NCBI GenBank assembly: GCA_035545855.1
Contig: DASZXK010000059.1
Coordinates: 62,001 to 126,000, forward strand
DNA length: 64,000 nt
Direction of reading: 5' to 3'
Source: DASZVB01 sp035545855
Lineage (GTDB): Bacteria > Myxococcota_A > Polyangia > Polyangiales > Polyangiaceae
Made by a program: the position numbers and the translations under genes. This document shows, one piece after another, positions 47,902 to 55,859 of this stretch (position 1 is its first letter; each line of letters opens with the position of its first letter). The notes under the pieces are model-generated. The model had not been told where the DNA came from, did not search any database, and was given only the letters and a program-made list of their open reading frames with translations.

Positions 47902-50226
47902 GTGCGTCCCTGCCTGGGAAGAGACGAGACGGGCGCGAGGGTCCTCGGTCGGATTCTTCCGGTCCTGCTGCTCGCGGCCGGGTGCGGAGGGGGCGCGCCG
48001 ACGCCCGTTACCCCCGGCGCGTCGCCGGGAGTGGAGGTCCGCGCCGCGTCGGGGAAGCCGCCGGTCGCAATCCTCGTGCGGGACGGAGACCCGTTCGGGG
48101 GCGTCGCCGTCGCCCTCGCCCACGATTTCGGCGCGACGGCCTCGGTGTGGCTCGGAACCCTGCTCGCCGAGCGCGTCCGAGCCGAGGTGAGCACGCTCCG
48201 GCCTCCTCGGCCGAACGGCGACGGCGTGACGCTCTCGGCCCGCGTCACCGAGCCCGCTGACGCGGCGAGGTTCGCGCACGCCGTGGACGCGGCGCTCGCG
48301 CGGCCTTTCACCACGGACGACATCGCGCGCCTCTCCGGAGCTCGCGCGCAGGCCGTCCCCGTATGGAAGACGGACGGCGAGGCAGCGACCGCGCGGTGCA
48401 CCGGGGAGCTCGGTGAGCCCCGAGCGAAGGCCCCTCCGTCGGTCGCCGAGCTCGAACGCGTGCGCGCGGCGCTCCGGGGGGCGGACGTCGTCGCATTCGC
48501 GACCGTCGGGTCCCGCGGCGTCGGCGAAGCCACGGCGCAGGCCGTGAGCGAGACGTCGGCCTGGGAGGCAACCGGAGCCGTGACGGATCCGTGGCCCCCG
48601 GCGGACGTCGTGACGGCAACCGCGGCCCGGGGCGACCTCCCGACTCTCGCCGTGGCGCTCCGCGTGCCGGCGGACGAGCAAGCTCGTGCCGCCGCGAGGA
48701 CGCTCGGCGCGCGGGATTCGACCTTCGCGCGGCACCTCGGCGCGCTCGACCCGGCCTGGAACGTGGAGCGCATCGTGGCCGTCTCGCGTCCGCGAGGCGC
48801 CTGTCTCCGCTTCGACGTGCGAGCGACGAGCGCCGCTTCGCTCCAGAAGACCGCGGACGTCGCCGCCCTCGTCGTCGACGAGGCGTCTCGCGCGACGGAG
48901 TCCGCCGGGCGCGCGCCGCCGGCGTCGACTCCCTCGGCAGTGGATCCGCGCGACGCGGCCGAGGAAGCGGCCTGGCACGCGCTCACGGGGCGGCTCCCTG
49001 CGGGGGCGCCGCGCATCGCGATCTCCGCGACGACTTCCGACGAAGCGCTCGCTCCGCGGTTCGCGTCGTTCTTCGCCGACGCGCAGAGCTCGCGGAAGCG
49101 CCCCTCGGTCGAAGCGCGGTTCGCCCAGGAAGCAGGTCAGCCCGAGACGTGGGCCCTGCTGGCGAGCCCGTGTGCGACGGCGTCGGAGACGTCGGAGGTG
49201 GCGGGCGCGACGGCACTCGCCGTCCGCGCGATCGCCCGTGAAGCGGACCCGGGTCGGGGCGTCGTGCTGGAACCCTGGGTGTCGGCCGACGGCGTGGGGC
49301 TCATCGCCCACGGGCCCGGAGGGGAAGGGCTCGCCGTCGCGACGGCGGTCGCGCGCGCCCTCGCCGAGACGCGGCTCGAGGATCCGGCGATCGTGCTCGC
49401 TCGATCGACACTGTCGGACGAGCTCCGGGCGGAGGCCATTCCGCTCTGGCCCGCGGCGTTCGAGGCGCTGTCGCCGAAGCATCCGAGCTTGCTCGATCCG
49501 AGGGGCACCTTCCGGTCGGTGACGGAGCTCGGAACGCCCGTCGTCGAGGCCGCTCGCCACACGCTGCTCCGCCTCCCGCTGCGCGTCGCCGTGCTCTCGC
49601 CGGAGGACGGTCCCGAGCGCCGGACGAAGCTCTCCGAGGCGATCGAGCGCGAGCTTCGCCCCGACCGCGGCGCGCCGGGCACCTGCCCCGACGTGTCCGG
49701 CATCGTCGCGCGGCCCGGGGCGTACGACGTCAGTTTCGCGGAGAGCGCGGGCGCAGGCACACGGGCGCTCGTCGCCGTCACGCTCCCGCAGGCGGGCCAG
49801 TTCCGCGCCGAGGCGGAGCGAACGGCCGAGCTGATGAACCGCCCCGGCGGACTCCTCGATTCCGCGCTTCGCGGGACCGGGCTCGCGGTCCACGCAGAGG
49901 CGGCCATCGTGGGCGGCGCTTCCGGGGCAGCGTTCGCCGTGGAGCTCGCGACGACCGGCAAGAAGCTCGACGACGCCGTCGCCCAGGTCCGGGCGCTGTT
50001 CTCGAGGCTCGCCGAAGGCGCGGCGTCGCCGGAGGACCTCGCGCGCGCGGAGTCCCTCGCGGTAGACGCCAGGGAGGCCGCGGTCGATCCGCGACAGCGG
50101 CTCGTCGCGCTGTGGCTCGGGCGAGCGCCGGCGAAGCCCCCGGACCTCGCCGCGCTCCGCCGATTCCACCGCACGGCGTTCGCTGCCGACCGGCACGTCG
50201 TCGTCATCGCGAGGCCGCGGCCGTAG
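47902..50226 (+). CDS. M16-like lipoprotein lacking the zinc-binding motif
   Basis: Predicted lipoprotein of 774 residues (GTG 47902; lipobox LLAAGC near residue 27). Its fold resembles the M16 insulinase/mitochondrial-processing-peptidase family, as alternating modules such as VSLRVPADEQARAA-like strands and ALFSRLAEGAASPEDLARAESL (a typical M16 helix) show. I find no HxxEH or HxxDH, so it is probably inactive, like the non-catalytic partner subunits of M16 pairs. It is unusually rich in Ala/Arg. No active M16 partner is in the window. Convergent with the trypsin gene. Confidence 0.66.
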   Translation: MRPCLGRDETGARVLGRILPVLLLAAGCGGGAPTPVTPGASPGVEVRAASGKPPVAILVRDGDPFGGVAVALAHDFGATASVWLGTLLAERVRAEVSTLRPPRPNGDGVTLSARVTEPADAARFAHAVDAALARPFTTDDIARLSGARAQAVPVWKTDGEAATARCTGELGEPRAKAPPSVAELERVRAALRGADVVAFATVGSRGVGEATAQAVSETSAWEATGAVTDPWPPADVVTATAARGDLPTLAVALRVPADEQARAAARTLGARDSTFARHLGALDPAWNVERIVAVSRPRGACLRFDVRATSAASLQKTADVAALVVDEASRATESAGRAPPASTPSAVDPRDAAEEAAWHALTGRLPAGAPRIAISATTSDEALAPRFASFFADAQSSRKRPSVEARFAQEAGQPETWALLASPCATASETSEVAGATALAVRAIAREADPGRGVVLEPWVSADGVGLIAHGPGGEGLAVATAVARALAETRLEDPAIVLARSTLSDELRAEAIPLWPAAFEALSPKHPSLLDPRGTFRSVTELGTPVVEAARHTLLRLPLRVAVLSPEDGPERRTKLSEAIERELRPDRGAPGTCPDVSGIVARPGAYDVSFAESAGAGTRALVAVTLPQAGQFRAEAERTAELMNRPGGLLDSALRGTGLAVHAEAAIVGGASGAAFAVELATTGKKLDDAVAQVRALFSRLAEGAASPEDLARAESLAVDAREAAVDPRQRLVALWLGRAPAKPPDLAALRRFHRTAFAADRHVVVIARPRP

Positions 50227-50242
50227 GGCGCGCGCGTCTGTG

Positions 50243-51448
50243 CTACGACGCTCGGCGACGGCGACGGAGCCGGCTCGCGACGAACGAGGCGAGCGCCGCG
50301 AGCGCGACGGGCCCACGCGCCGGCGGCAGCGCCGGTGGAACCGCGCATCCGCCCGACGAGGACGTCTGCGGCGGCGTCGGCACGCACGCATGCAGATCCG
50401 ACGAGCACGTGAACCCGACGGGGCAGGACGGATCCGCAGGAATGCACCTCGGAACGCAGATCCCGGGTGGCTTCCCCGTGTCCGAGTAGCAGACGTAGTC
50501 GTCCCTGCACGCTCCGGTGCACGACTCGCCGAGCGGCGTCTCGGCATTCCCGCCGCCCCCGGCGTCCGGCGCGGCGGCCCACGCGGGGACCGGGTATCCG
50601 CCGCGAGAGGCGGCGTCCCGGGCCGTCTGGACGATGAGGTCGCTCCACGACGCGACGTCGCCGTAGATCGCGTTCGCACAGCCGTCTCCGCCGCGGGACG
50701 CGACTCCCATGACGCGACCCTGCGAATCGAGCGCAGGGCCCCCCGAATCCCCCGGACAGATCTTCGAATCGAGGCTCAGCCACTCGTCCGTCCGCACCTG
50801 GGTGAGCGACTGGCAGCCGGCCCCCGCGCAGGCGACGGTGCGTCCGTCGAGACGCATGCGCGTGCCGTCCGTGTCCGTCGTGTTCGGATCGGTGAGGCCG
50901 AAGCCCTCCGCGGAGAACGATTCGTCCGCGCTCGGGGAGGAGACGAGCCGGGGCTCGACCGGCGTCGCGAGGTCGGCCGGGATCCCGGCGCCTGCGAGCG
51001 TGATGAGCGCCACGTCGAACCCGCAGAACTCCTGCGCGTTTTCCGGCACCGTGACCTTCACGCTCCTGAAGAACGTCGAAGCCGAAGGGTCCGTCGGACG
51101 CACGGTATCGGGCGACGCGAGGAACATGTTGCCCGCGCCCGTCGTCGAGAACCTGGAGACCCCGCACTGGACCTGCTCGTTCGGCGTCCCCTCGGTGAGG
51201 GAGACGCAGTGGCGCGCCGTGAGCACCAGGTTCGGAGCGATGAGCGTGCCGCTGCAGTGACCGATGAAAAAATGCCCGGCCGAGTAGATGGCAAGCCCGA
51301 CCACCCCGGTGGTCGAATCATCCACGTAGCCGCCCACGACGGGCTGTTCCGACCGTGAAACCGGGTCCGGCTCCGCCACGGAACGGGCCTCGCCGCAGGC
51401 GGTCGCGAGAACGAGGGCGGCGGTGCCGGCGAGGAAGGAGCGGCTCAT
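50243..51448 (-). CDS. Trypsin-like serine protease with MYXO-CTERM-like tail
   Basis: Exported S1 protease of 401 residues. Signal peptide with a lipobox-like LATAC. The catalytic triad is His 80 (TARHC), Asp 145 (GFDVALITL) and Ser 235 (CPGDSGGPAL), all intact. A Cys-rich module (CTGACRDDYVCYSD and CIPADPSCPVGFTCSSD) follows. The C-terminus has GGCA, a hydrophobic helix (ARGPVALAALASFVAS) and a final RLRRRRR, matching the MYXO-CTERM sorting signal that anchors or releases proteins at the myxobacterial surface. Likely an extracellular protease. Confidence 0.9.
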   Translation of the reverse strand: MSRSFLAGTAALVLATACGEARSVAEPDPVSRSEQPVVGGYVDDSTTGVVGLAIYSAGHFFIGHCSGTLIAPNLVLTARHCVSLTEGTPNEQVQCGVSRFSTTGAGNMFLASPDTVRPTDPSASTFFRSVKVTVPENAQEFCGFDVALITLAGAGIPADLATPVEPRLVSSPSADESFSAEGFGLTDPNTTDTDGTRMRLDGRTVACAGAGCQSLTQVRTDEWLSLDSKICPGDSGGPALDSQGRVMGVASRGGDGCANAIYGDVASWSDLIVQTARDAASRGGYPVPAWAAAPDAGGGGNAETPLGESCTGACRDDYVCYSDTGKPPGICVPRCIPADPSCPVGFTCSSDLHACVPTPPQTSSSGGCAVPPALPPARGPVALAALASFVASRLRRRRRAS

Positions 51449-51573
51449 GGCGCGAGAAGGTTCGGGCAGTCTGATCCGGAGTCGTCCGAGAAGCGAGCCC
51501 GTTTCCAGCGTTTGTCGGCCCCGGAGACGGCCGGCGGTTTTCCGCCGCCTCGCGTCATGCTAGCCGGAGGACC

Positions 51574-53124
51574 ATGTCGTCTCGCCAGACGGTCCTCATC
51601 CTCGACTACGGCGCTCAGTACACGCAGCTCATCGCGCGCCGGGTTCGAGAGGCCCAGGTCTACTGCGAAATCCATCCGGGGACGATCTCCGTGGACGTCA
51701 TCCGCAAGATCGATCCGAAGGCCATCATCCTCTCCGGCGGACCCGACAGCGTTTACGGCGAACGGTCCCCGAAGAGCGACCCGAAGCTCTTCGACCTCGG
51801 CGTCCCGGTGCTCGGCATCTGTTACGGCGAGCAGCTCATGGCGTACCAGCTCGGCGGCAAGGTCGAGCCCGGTGACACTCGCGAGTACGGCCCCGCGAAC
51901 GTCGAGGTCACGGCGAGCGAGGGCATCTTCTCGTGCTTCGAGCCCGGCGAGCAGATCGCGGTGTGGATGAGCCACGGCGACAGGCTCACGGCGCTTCCCG
52001 CCGGCTTCCACTCCATCGGCAAGAGCGAAGGCGCCCCGCTCGCGGCGATCGCGAATCCGGCGCGGAAGATGTACGGCGTGCAATTCCACCCGGAGGTCGC
52101 CCATACGCCGCGAGGCGCGGAGCTCCTCCGCGCCTTCCTGTTCGACGTCGCCGGCCTCCGCGCGGACTGGACGCCCGGAGCCTTCGTGGAGGAGTCCATC
52201 GCGCACATCCGCGAGAAGGTCGGCGAGAAGGAACGCGTCATCTGCGCCCTCTCCGGCGGAGTGGACTCGGCGGTCGCCGCGGCCCTCACCCATCGCGCGG
52301 TCGGGGACCGGCTCACCTGCATCTTCGTCGACAACGGCATGCTGCGCGCCGGCGAATTCGAGCGCGTCCAGCAGGTCATGCGGGATCAGCTCAAGGTGAA
52401 CCTCGTCGCCGTCGACGCAAAGAAGCGCTTCCTCGACGCCCTCGCGGGCGTCACGGACCCGGAGCGAAAGCGGAAGATCATCGGCAACCTCTTCATCGAA
52501 GTGTTCGACGAAGAGTCCGCCAGGATCGGCGACGTGAAGTACCTCGTGCAAGGGACGCTCTACCCCGACGTCATCGAGAGCGTCAGCGTCCGGGGGCCGA
52601 GCGCCGTCATCAAGACGCACCACAACGTGGGCGGGCTCCCCGAGCGCATGAAGCTCGCGCTCATCGAGCCGCTGCGCGAGCTGTTCAAGGACGAGGTGCG
52701 CAAGGCAGGCGCGACGCTCGGCATCCCGCACGACGTCCTCGGTCGTCACCCGTTCCCGGGGCCCGGGCTCGCCATCCGCTGTCTCGGCGAGGTGACGGCG
52801 AAGCGGCTCGAGGTGCTCGTGAAGGCCGACAAGATCGTCCGCGAGGAGATCCGCGAAGCGGGCCTCTACGACTCGCTCTGGCAGGTGTTCGCGGTGCTGC
52901 TCCCCGTGCGCTCCGTCGGCGTCATGGGAGACGACCGGACGTACGAGGAGACCTGCGTCGTGCGCGCAGTGGAATCCACGGACGCGATGACGGCCGACTG
53001 GGCGCGCTTGCCGTACGACCTCCTCGCCCGGCTCTCCACGCGCATCATCAACGAGGTGAAGGGCGTGAACCGCGTCGCGTACGACATCAGCTCGAAGCCT
53101 CCGGCGACCATCGAGTGGGAATGA
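51574..53124 (+). CDS. guaA: GMP synthase (glutamine-hydrolysing)
   Basis: Two-domain enzyme of 516 residues making GMP from XMP. Class I amidotransferase with Cys 83 in GICYGEQ and HPEV His, then ATP-pyrophosphatase SGGVDSAVAA, then dimerisation domain ending in KPPATIEWE, the family end. It starts ATG 51574 and its stop overlaps a PEGA-like lipoprotein by 4 bp. Confidence 0.97.
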   Translation: MSSRQTVLILDYGAQYTQLIARRVREAQVYCEIHPGTISVDVIRKIDPKAIILSGGPDSVYGERSPKSDPKLFDLGVPVLGICYGEQLMAYQLGGKVEPGDTREYGPANVEVTASEGIFSCFEPGEQIAVWMSHGDRLTALPAGFHSIGKSEGAPLAAIANPARKMYGVQFHPEVAHTPRGAELLRAFLFDVAGLRADWTPGAFVEESIAHIREKVGEKERVICALSGGVDSAVAAALTHRAVGDRLTCIFVDNGMLRAGEFERVQQVMRDQLKVNLVAVDAKKRFLDALAGVTDPERKRKIIGNLFIEVFDEESARIGDVKYLVQGTLYPDVIESVSVRGPSAVIKTHHNVGGLPERMKLALIEPLRELFKDEVRKAGATLGIPHDVLGRHPFPGPGLAIRCLGEVTAKRLEVLVKADKIVREEIREAGLYDSLWQVFAVLLPVRSVGVMGDDRTYEETCVVRAVESTDAMTADWARLPYDLLARLSTRIINEVKGVNRVAYDISSKPPATIEWE

Positions 53125-53432
53125 GCATCCGATCGACCCTGTTCCGGGCGGCGGTCGCGGCGAGCCTCCTTTCGGCGTGTGCCCCGCCCGTGCGCGAGAC
53201 GACGAGCCTCCAGATGGTCCGGCACGAGAAGACTCCCCGCGACGCGTCCGTCATCATCGACGAGGAGTACGTCGGCCCGCTCGGCTGGGTCGGAGCGAAG
53301 GGAGTCCGTCTCCTGCGCGGTCCCCATCGCATCACCATCGAACGAGACGGCTACTTCCCCTACGACGTCGCGGTGGTGGCCGGGAAGGAGCCGATCCGGC
53401 TCGACGTGAACCTCGTGCCCATCCCCGACTGA
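53121..53432 (+). CDS. Small PEGA-like lipoprotein
   Basis: Protein of 103 residues, ATG overlapping the guaA stop (ATGA). Signal peptide with lipobox LLSAC (about residues 16-20). The mature part VIIDEEYVGPLGWVGAKGVRLL, HRITIERDGYFPYDVAV is a PEGA-type beta domain, frequent in myxobacterial envelope proteins. Co-transcribed with guaA; role unknown. Confidence 0.72.
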   Translation: MSIRSTLFRAAVAASLLSACAPPVRETTSLQMVRHEKTPRDASVIIDEEYVGPLGWVGAKGVRLLRGPHRITIERDGYFPYDVAVVAGKEPIRLDVNLVPIPD

Positions 53433-53438
53433 GCGCGG

Positions 53439-53467
53439 TTGAACCGGCGTCCGCAGTGCACTAGGAA
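53439..53467 (+). promoter_or_regulatory. Candidate promoter for tRNA-Pro
   Basis: TTGAAC (53439-53444), 17-bp spacer, TAGGAA (53462-53467), about 17 bp before the tRNA 5' end. Confidence 0.4.
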
Positions 53468-53483
53468 CCCGGAAGACACCGCT

Positions 53484-53557
53484 CGGGGTGTACCTCAACC
53501 TGGTAGAGGACCTGCTTTGGGTGCAGGATGTTGTGGGTTCAAATCCCCCCACCCCGA
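53484..53557 (+). tRNA. tRNA-Pro (anticodon UGG)
   Basis: Complete cloverleaf. Acceptor CGGGGTG/CACCCCG fully paired, discriminator A; D stem CCTC/GAGG; anticodon stem CCTGC/GCAGG with loop TTTGGGT and anticodon TGG at 53518-53520; T loop TTCAAAT. Two oddities: base pair 10-25 is C-G instead of the usual G-C, and the T stem GTGGG/CCCCC has one U-C mismatch. CCA is not encoded. Confidence 0.93.
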
Positions 53558-53568
53558 CGAATCGCTCG

Positions 53569-53745
53569 ATGAACAAGAACCGCCTGGTCGGACAGCTCCT
53601 CGTGCTGGTCCCGACGCTGGCCGTGAGCGCCTGGCTCGGGGCGAAGAACTACCCGGTCCCCGAGCGCGTGGGGATCTCGGTGGCAGTCGGGGTCGCGATG
53701 ATCGCGATCGTCTCGTACTTCCAGCGACCGCGCACGCCGAGCTGA
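53569..53745 (+). CDS. Small two-helix membrane protein
   Basis: 58-residue protein starting MNKNRLVGQLLVLVPTLAVS. It has two hydrophobic helices (about residues 7-23 and 35-51) and a basic C-terminus FQRPRTPS. It begins 12 bp after the tRNA and could be on the same primary transcript. No family recognised. Confidence 0.55.
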   Translation: MNKNRLVGQLLVLVPTLAVSAWLGAKNYPVPERVGISVAVGVAMIAIVSYFQRPRTPS

Positions 53746-53760
53746 CTCGGCGGATCGACG

Positions 53761-54159
53761 TCAGCCGCCGGGGTGGCCGCTCGAAGCGAGCGTGACGGTG
53801 CCGGAATGCTCGCGCTCGCTCGCGGCCGAGAGATAGCGGAGCACGCTCTCCCGGTCGTCGTCCGAGAGCTTCGCCCGCGGGGCCATCTCCCCGATGACGC
53901 TCGCCCACTCGTCCGGAGTCTTCACGCCGGGATCGGGAAGCTGGTGGCACGCCCCGCACTTCGAGACGAACAGAGTCCGGCCGCCCTGAAGCGAGGCCAC
54001 GGTCGTCCCGGGCCAGCGCCCCTCGGCCCACCGAGCGTCCCGCGCGTCCGGCTCGAGCGCACCCGCGCCGGCGCACCCACCGAGCAGCACCGCGAGGGCG
54101 AGCGCCGCGCCGCCGAAACCGCCGGTCCGACCGGTGAATTTGAAAGTCGCTTTCAACAA
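53761..54159 (-). CDS. Small mono-heme cytochrome c lipoprotein
   Basis: Protein of 132 residues. Signal peptide with lipobox LLGGC (near residue 29); one heme motif CGACH at about residue 68 and a distal Met candidate in GEMAPRAKLSDDDRESVLRYL. Likely periplasmic electron carrier. Strong promoter at 54171-54198. Confidence 0.85.
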   Translation of the reverse strand: MLKATFKFTGRTGGFGGAALALAVLLGGCAGAGALEPDARDARWAEGRWPGTTVASLQGGRTLFVSKCGACHQLPDPGVKTPDEWASVIGEMAPRAKLSDDDRESVLRYLSAASEREHSGTVTLASSGHPGG

Positions 54160-54170
54160 GGGACCCGACG

Positions 54171-54198
54171 TTTATGAGCGACGGGCAGACCCTGTCAA
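54171..54198 (-). promoter_or_regulatory. Promoter of the mono-heme cytochrome
   Basis: Minus-strand TTGACA (54193-54198), 16-bp spacer, CATAAA (54171-54176); -35 identical to the housekeeping consensus. Confidence 0.65.
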
Positions 54199-54217
54199 GG
54201 TGGACCGCTGCAAGTGC

Positions 54218-54246
54218 TTGAAACCCGCCCCGTCGCCCGCTAATAC
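54218..54246 (+). promoter_or_regulatory. Promoter of the 52-residue basic protein
   Basis: TTGAAA (54218-54223), 17-bp spacer, TAATAC (54241-54246). Transcription should start around 54253, about 5 nt before the ATG at 54258. Confidence 0.65.
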
Positions 54247-54257
54247 CCCCCGACCTC

Positions 54258-54416
54258 ATGGCAAACCGCGCGATCTGGAGCGTCCGACAAAAGCACGAGT
54301 GGCTCTCGACCCCGAAGAAGGGGAAGCCCTTGAAGAAGCGGAAGCGCGCGCGCATCGGCATGGAGGCCGCCCGCCTCCGCAAGCTGAAGCCGGAAAAAGA
54401 AGCACCGGCGACGTGA
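54258..54416 (+). CDS. 52-residue basic protein, probably leaderless
   Basis: MANRAIWSVRQKHEWL followed by a Lys/Arg-rich stretch, KKGKPLKKRKRARIG, and a helical C-terminal part ending in EKEAPAT. Predicted pI is high, so nucleic-acid or ribosome binding is plausible but unproven. No Shine-Dalgarno, but the promoter at 54218-54246 would give a nearly leaderless mRNA. It stops 4 bp before the convergent LptF/G-like gene. No family recognised; could be a very small ribosome- or nucleoid-associated protein. Confidence 0.6.
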   Translation: MANRAIWSVRQKHEWLSTPKKGKPLKKRKRARIGMEAARLRKLKPEKEAPAT

Positions 54417-54420
54417 ATCG

Positions 54421-55134
54421 CTAGCGACGCGCGCCGGAGAGCCGAGCGCGCATCGCGATCGTCGAGAGCAGGACGGGCAGGGCCGCGAGAGCGCCGAACG
54501 GCGGCGAGACGCGTCCCGCGGCGACGAGGTGCAGGACCACGACGACGGTCCCCGCCGCGAGGGCGAGCGCGAAGCCTCGGAGCATTCCGGGCATGGGCGT
54601 CGCGATCCACGGCGGCACGGCGAGCGCGAGGGGCATCACGGCAGGTAGCGCCGTGAGCGCCGTCGGGACCGCCCGGGGCGCGGCGTCCTTCGCGACGGAG
54701 AGCGCGATGACGCCGCCATCCGTCACGAAGACGCTCGGCGCGCTCGCGAAGCGGCCGCCCGCGTCGATGACCCAGTCGACCGTGCCGCGGACCGACGGAA
54801 AGAGGCTCCGGGCGTCCGCCCAGGGAGAGAGCAGCGCCACGGCGCCCAGCGCGGCGAAGGCGATACCGCCGAAGACCGCGCCCCGCGCAGCGAGCCACTC
54901 GGGCACCCCGACGCACTGGAGCGCGCGGAGCTCTCCCCGCTCGCGCGATTGCCGGAGCACGAGGGCCATGGCCACCGCGGCGGGGAGCGGCTCGAGCGCG
55001 GCGAGTCGCGCGACGCGCATCCCCGCCGTGCTCGTCGCTTCGTCCGTCGCGACGACGATCGCCGACACCACGCCGAGCAGGAGCAACGCCGTGAACAGCG
55101 TGCGCCGGAGGAGTAGCGCGTCGAACGGCGTCAT
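54421..55134 (-). CDS. Short LptF/LptG-like membrane protein
   Basis: Protein of 237 residues with about five to six hydrophobic segments. The N-terminal region (LLLGVVSAIVVATDEAT, RQSRERGELRALQCVGVP) resembles the first transmembrane half of YjgP/YjgQ permeases LptF/LptG, including RxxELxALxxxGVP. It is about 120 residues shorter than usual and shows no clear periplasmic beta-jellyroll, so it may be truncated or a divergent paralogue. Start ATG 55134. Confidence 0.5.
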   Translation of the reverse strand: MTPFDALLLRRTLFTALLLLGVVSAIVVATDEATSTAGMRVARLAALEPLPAAVAMALVLRQSRERGELRALQCVGVPEWLAARGAVFGGIAFAALGAVALLSPWADARSLFPSVRGTVDWVIDAGGRFASAPSVFVTDGGVIALSVAKDAAPRAVPTALTALPAVMPLALAVPPWIATPMPGMLRGFALALAAGTVVVVLHLVAAGRVSPPFGALAALPVLLSTIAMRARLSGARR

Positions 55135-55182
55135 CGCACCGAACTTGGCCCGCCCCGGACCCGCTTGCTAGCGCGATCCACC

Positions 55183-55758
55183 ATGTTCCGCGTGCAGACG
55201 ATGGCTTCGGGCCTCGGGTGTGTGCTCTTGATCGGCGGCTGCAGCGCGATGATGGCCAAGGACGACGGCCGCGCGTTCGGCGACGACCTCGGCCGGTTCA
55301 CCGTGACGGCGCACCTCGACTCCTCGACGTGTGGCGCCGGCGCGATGGACGCTCCCGCGGACTGGACCTTCGACGTCGTGCTGTCGGAGAAATCGCCGAC
55401 GCTCTACTGGAATACCGGCGCGGACGCCGTCGAAGGGGCGCTCGCCGCGGACGGCAAGGCCTTCGCGTTCAAGTCGGAGACCGTCGTGAACGTCGATGCG
55501 ACGGGCACTCCCACGACCGGCAGCAGCGACCCCGATACCCAGGCGGCGCGCGCCGTCTGCACCGTGATCCGGGAGGATTCGGCTTCGGGCGCGCTCGACT
55601 CGGGCGAGAGTCCCTCGGCGTTCTCCGGCTCGCTCGGCTACTCGTTTTCTCCACAGGGTGCTTCGGACTGCACCGGGCTCCTCGCCTCCGGCGGCTTCGC
55701 GACCCTCCCCTGTGCGATGACCTACCGCATGACCGGAACCCGCGTGGCCGATCGCTGA
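55183..55758 (+). CDS. Hypothetical lipoprotein
   Basis: Protein of 191 residues from ATG 55183 (other starts at 55165 and 55201). Lipobox LIGGC near residue 20. The mature part is beta-rich with four Cys (STCGAG, RAVCTV, SDCTG, LPCAM), presumably two disulfides. No family recognised. A promoter and structured RNA lie downstream. Confidence 0.65.
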   Translation: MFRVQTMASGLGCVLLIGGCSAMMAKDDGRAFGDDLGRFTVTAHLDSSTCGAGAMDAPADWTFDVVLSEKSPTLYWNTGADAVEGALAADGKAFAFKSETVVNVDATGTPTTGSSDPDTQAARAVCTVIREDSASGALDSGESPSAFSGSLGYSFSPQGASDCTGLLASGGFATLPCAMTYRMTGTRVADR

Positions 55759-55814
55759 TTTTTATGAAATCTGTGTATTTACAGTAACTTGCACCCAATA
55801 CTCCCCTGCGCCTA

Positions 55815-55843
55815 TTGGCGGATCCGGGAGAGTTGTGTTATCT
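55815..55843 (+). promoter_or_regulatory. Promoter of the candidate ncRNA
   Basis: TTGGCG (55815-55820), 17-bp spacer, TTATCT (55838-55843). The predicted start near 55850 lies 4 bp before the first paired helix of the RNA. Confidence 0.5.
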
Positions 55844-55859
55844 CTGAACCAACGTGCAG
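55843..55859 (+). promoter_or_regulatory. LexA-box-like motif at the ncRNA start
   Basis: The site reads TCTGAAC-CAACGTG-CAG, whose complement is CTG-CACGTTG-GTTCAGA. It agrees with 15 of 17 positions of the recalled M. xanthus LexA consensus and shares CTG-N7-GTTCAG with the imuA and dnaE2 sites. It overlaps the predicted transcription start, where a repressor would act. Part of it also forms helix 1 of the RNA, so coincidence is possible. Confidence 0.35.

Noticed and set aside
53488..53568. Upstream extension of the small membrane protein through the tRNA
   Set aside because: It would translate tRNA sequence; ATG 53569 gives a clean membrane protein.
54134..54424. Reading frame overlapping the 52-residue gene
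   Set aside because: Different frame, starts inside the cytochrome gene on the other strand, no ribosome site; the 54258 frame has the better promoter.
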